Shown here: positions 61,650 to 64,000 of the stretch, in pieces
Layout of the letters: every line of letters begins with the position of its first letter
Numbering within the stretch: position 1 is the stretch's first letter
DNA from: Numida meleagris
Taxonomy: Eukaryota > Chordata > Aves > Galliformes > Numididae
Assembly (NCBI RefSeq): GCF_002078875.1
Contig: NC_034411.1
Location: 4,677,180 to 4,741,179 of the forward strand
Length of the DNA stretch: 64,000 nt
Reading direction: 5' to 3'
Position numbers and translations under genes: made by a program
Notes under the pieces: generated by a model
The model's database searches: none
Seen by the model: only the letters and a program-made list of their open reading frames with translations
Told to the model about the DNA's origin: nothing

Positions 61650-64000
61650 ATTTAATGTGAAGATAAATATAAACCATGGATAGACTTTTCTCTTTCAAGG
61701 AAGACGGAGAAGGAGTCCTGATAAATCTTCCCATTTGCGCTATGGCTGTGCATAACGTGCTTTGGAGAGCATTCTTAAATGGAAAGGGATCGCAGGCTTT
61801 GCAGTGTGAAACAGACTGGCTGGTCTGCATTTGCTTGCCTCTCACTGTTTTACGGCTGTGTTTGTGACTTCAGTTCATCTTACGCTCCTGCGGAATATTG
61901 CCGTGATTCCTTTTGTTGCTGCTGTAGTTCAGCTAAGAATTACTGACAAGTTGTAAGGTTACGAGATTGCAAGTTCTAAGATTGCAAGGACTTTTCAAAA
62001 TGATGAGTGAAGAAACAATATTGTGAAAATGCCTTGCAAACTGTTTTACTTTCTGTGCCCGGAGCAGTCTTTAAGAGCTTCTAGAGTTTCTCACTCAGGT
62101 TGAGCTATGGAAGTTGGTCACTACAGTGAGCAGGAAGGATTCTTTTTTTTCCTCTTTTTTTATTTCCTGCTAGTTTTATTCTAACGTGACATACCTGCAA
62201 TTGCCATCATTACCTTTATCCATACGCAGTGGTTTTTTTCTGGGCGAATGCAATGATTACACCTGCAAAACTGTCAGTTCAACAACAAAACCCCCAGCAC
62301 TCTGCAGTTTTCAGGCAACCTGCACACTCAGCACATGATCACGTATCCCGGGTATTAAGTAACAGGCGATTCTTGGAGAAATTATTGAAATAGGCAAATC
62401 TGGGTCAGCCCACAGGAGAGGAGAAAGGGACTGGGACCGTGCTTCTTGCTGCCATGCACATCCTGCACGCCGAGCAGGCAGTGCTTGCACTGTGCAGGTG
62501 CACCATACCGCATCATTTGGATGCATAATGCCCCCAGATAATCTTGTTGCTCCTCTTAGTTTTTCTGTGAATAGATAGAAGAAAAGAAAACAAAGTTGGG
62601 TCCCCTGTCTCAGCAGTGTTTGCAGGTCCTTGGCGGAGCAGAGGAGCTCTCCTTGCCTGCCTGTTCTTACTGCTGTTTGGCCCATGGTCCTCCTTGCTCA
62701 CAGAAGTTGCAGCACTCCTGGTGGGGACACGCTTCCCCATCCCCACAGGCAAGTTAGCAGGCTGCCAGGCGTGCCAGCAAATGCTGTGGCAGGTCTCCAG
62801 CTCCCAGCAGTGCCTGGCATGGCCATTCCCCTCCCTTCAGGAATGCAGACAAGGGAGCGAGAGGGCGATGGAGCTCAGGGAGCAGCTTGGCCGTGGTGTG
62901 AGCAAGGAAGCTGCTGCTGGGAGGAGGCATGGAGCATCCTTCTGTGCCACAGTGGCTGTGCAGAGCACCTTGAGCAGCCTGGGGAGGGCTGCCCCCGTAT
63001 CCCCAAACCCAACCCCCCATGCATTTAAATTGGTTTGCAGATATATAAAAGGATAAAGTTAGTCTTCAGTAGCATGAGGAGAAGTAACAATAGGTAAATA
63101 TTGTTATTATTTTTTTTAATTTTAAACCCAATCACTTTGATAGAGGAGGATTTTGGGGAGCCTGTGGAACAACGAAGTGGGTTTTTCGCCATGCAGGGAC
63201 ACCAGCTCCGTGCTGCAGTTGGCGTTAAGCTAAACCTGTGCTTCCCACAGCAGGGGGGTGCTCCAGTGGGATGCAGAACATGCTCCTCAAACAAGTTCCC
63301 TTCCAGCAGGTGCTTTGGGAGTCAGATGTATTCTTGCATAGGGCCTTTTGTCAATATAGCTGGATCTGTGAGGAGTCTTCTTTTTTTTTTCTTTTTTTTT
63401 TCTTTTTTTTTTCCCCATCAGTAAATCAAGATATCTACCTGCAATTTCTTGTAGCATGATTTTTCCCCTGATTAGCATCTTAGTTTAATGGATCTTCTTC
63501 CTTTCCCTTTCCTCCTCTCAGTAGCATCCTAAAAGCTAAATTGGCAAACCATATTTTGGTTTTAATACTTAATGACTGAAAAGATACAAATGCTTTTTAA
63601 AGAAGTCAGTTGGTTGATACACAGGGAGACACTGACAAACTGTGCTGCTCGGACATTTCTTTACTTCAATGTAGAATGGGTATTGAAATCTATCAGGAGG
63701 CCCGGAGGAAGAAAAGGCCTTAAAGAAAACGTGTCTGTGTTAGCTAGGATTGGGTATGAATTCAAACAGACATTTCAACATTTCTTGTGCAGCTGAAGCT
63801 GGGCATTACTTCACAACATCCATGCTTGAAGGCTGTGTCACTTGTTTTGTTTTGGGGGGATTTTTTTTAAGGCCTAGTGTAACGTAGTGGTAGATCTCAC
63901 GGTTTGGGAGGGTTGCCATCAGTATTCTTGTTGGAGGTTGCAGCAGGCTCCTCTCAGTGCCTTGCTCTGTGCTGAGGGATGCAGGGGGCAGGCCAGCCCC
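61650..64000 (+). other. MACROD2: MACROD2 intron, no gene recognised
   Basis: The last 2.4 kb of the window. The part 62600-63020 is GC-rich and opens overlapping frames of 132 and 146 codons on the + strand and 88 on the - strand, with no family signature. A pyrimidine tract lies at 63376-63416. The intron continues beyond the window. Confidence 0.55.
63376..63416 (+). repeat. Pyrimidine-only tract (T-rich)
   Basis: Forty-one bases of only T and C, including runs of 10, 10 and 10 T separated by single C. It is a low-complexity tract followed by ATCAG, not a recognised retroelement tail. Confidence 0.88.

Noticed and set aside
62616..63056. Frames of 146 and 132 codons near the window end
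   Set aside because: The region is GC-rich with several open frames together, no recognised domain and no clear splice boundaries.
609..64000. FLRT3 and the next MACROD2 exon
   Set aside because: FLRT3 is nested in a MACROD2 intron in other vertebrates, and its single long coding exon would be obvious. No leucine-rich-repeat frame and no GGGGVDG segment were found here.
1..64000. CRISPR arrays, operons, phage or plasmid features
   Set aside because: The sequence is vertebrate, and nothing of bacterial type was seen on either strand.

Overview
This is a piece of vertebrate nuclear genome, almost certainly from a bird and probably a galliform (chicken, turkey or quail group). The evidence is at least nine fragments of CR1, the main bird LINE, with typical 3' ends (TGATTCTATG-like), plus long terminal repeats of bird-type endogenous retroviruses. 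There are no bacterial-style genes, operons or CRISPR arrays. Most open frames of 60 to 180 codons are chance frames in non-coding DNA.

The only confident protein-coding sequence is one 108-base exon at 501-608 on the + strand. It encodes the start of a macro domain (VSLYRGDITLLEVDAIVNA) and matches MACROD2, the mono-ADP-ribosyl hydrolase. It has good splice sites on both sides. The remaining 63 kb is then the start of a very long MACROD2 intron, which agrees with the huge introns known for this gene in vertebrates. Neither the next macro-domain exon (with GGGGVDG) nor the nested gene FLRT3 is present.

Layout: 1-500 is the end of the upstream intron; 501-608 is the exon; 609-64000 is intron. 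Insertions in the intron, in order: CR1 at 2.8 kb and 11.4 kb; a retroviral 3' LTR with a preceding purine tract at 21.3-21.9 kb; a decayed hAT/Charlie-type transposase at 36.6-37.8 kb with a CR1 nested inside it; a CR1 scrap at 41.2 kb; an LTR at 42.0-42.6 kb and a truncated relative at 53.3-53.6 kb; two CR1 copies in tandem at 46.9-48.1 kb, one retaining the C-terminal end of its reverse-transcriptase frame; and CR1 copies at 55.1, 56.9 and 61.6 kb. A three-copy 52-bp minisatellite lies at 59.8 kb.

The most notable unexplained signals are a perfect 24-bp palindrome centred on CACGTG at 36521-36544, a near-ideal zero-length-exon (recursive splice) site at 36129, two antisense exon-like open stretches with good splice signals at 40.0 and 43.5 kb, and an apparent excess of the octamer ATTTGCAT across the intron. 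No wholly new biological system was found. These items are leads, not established features.
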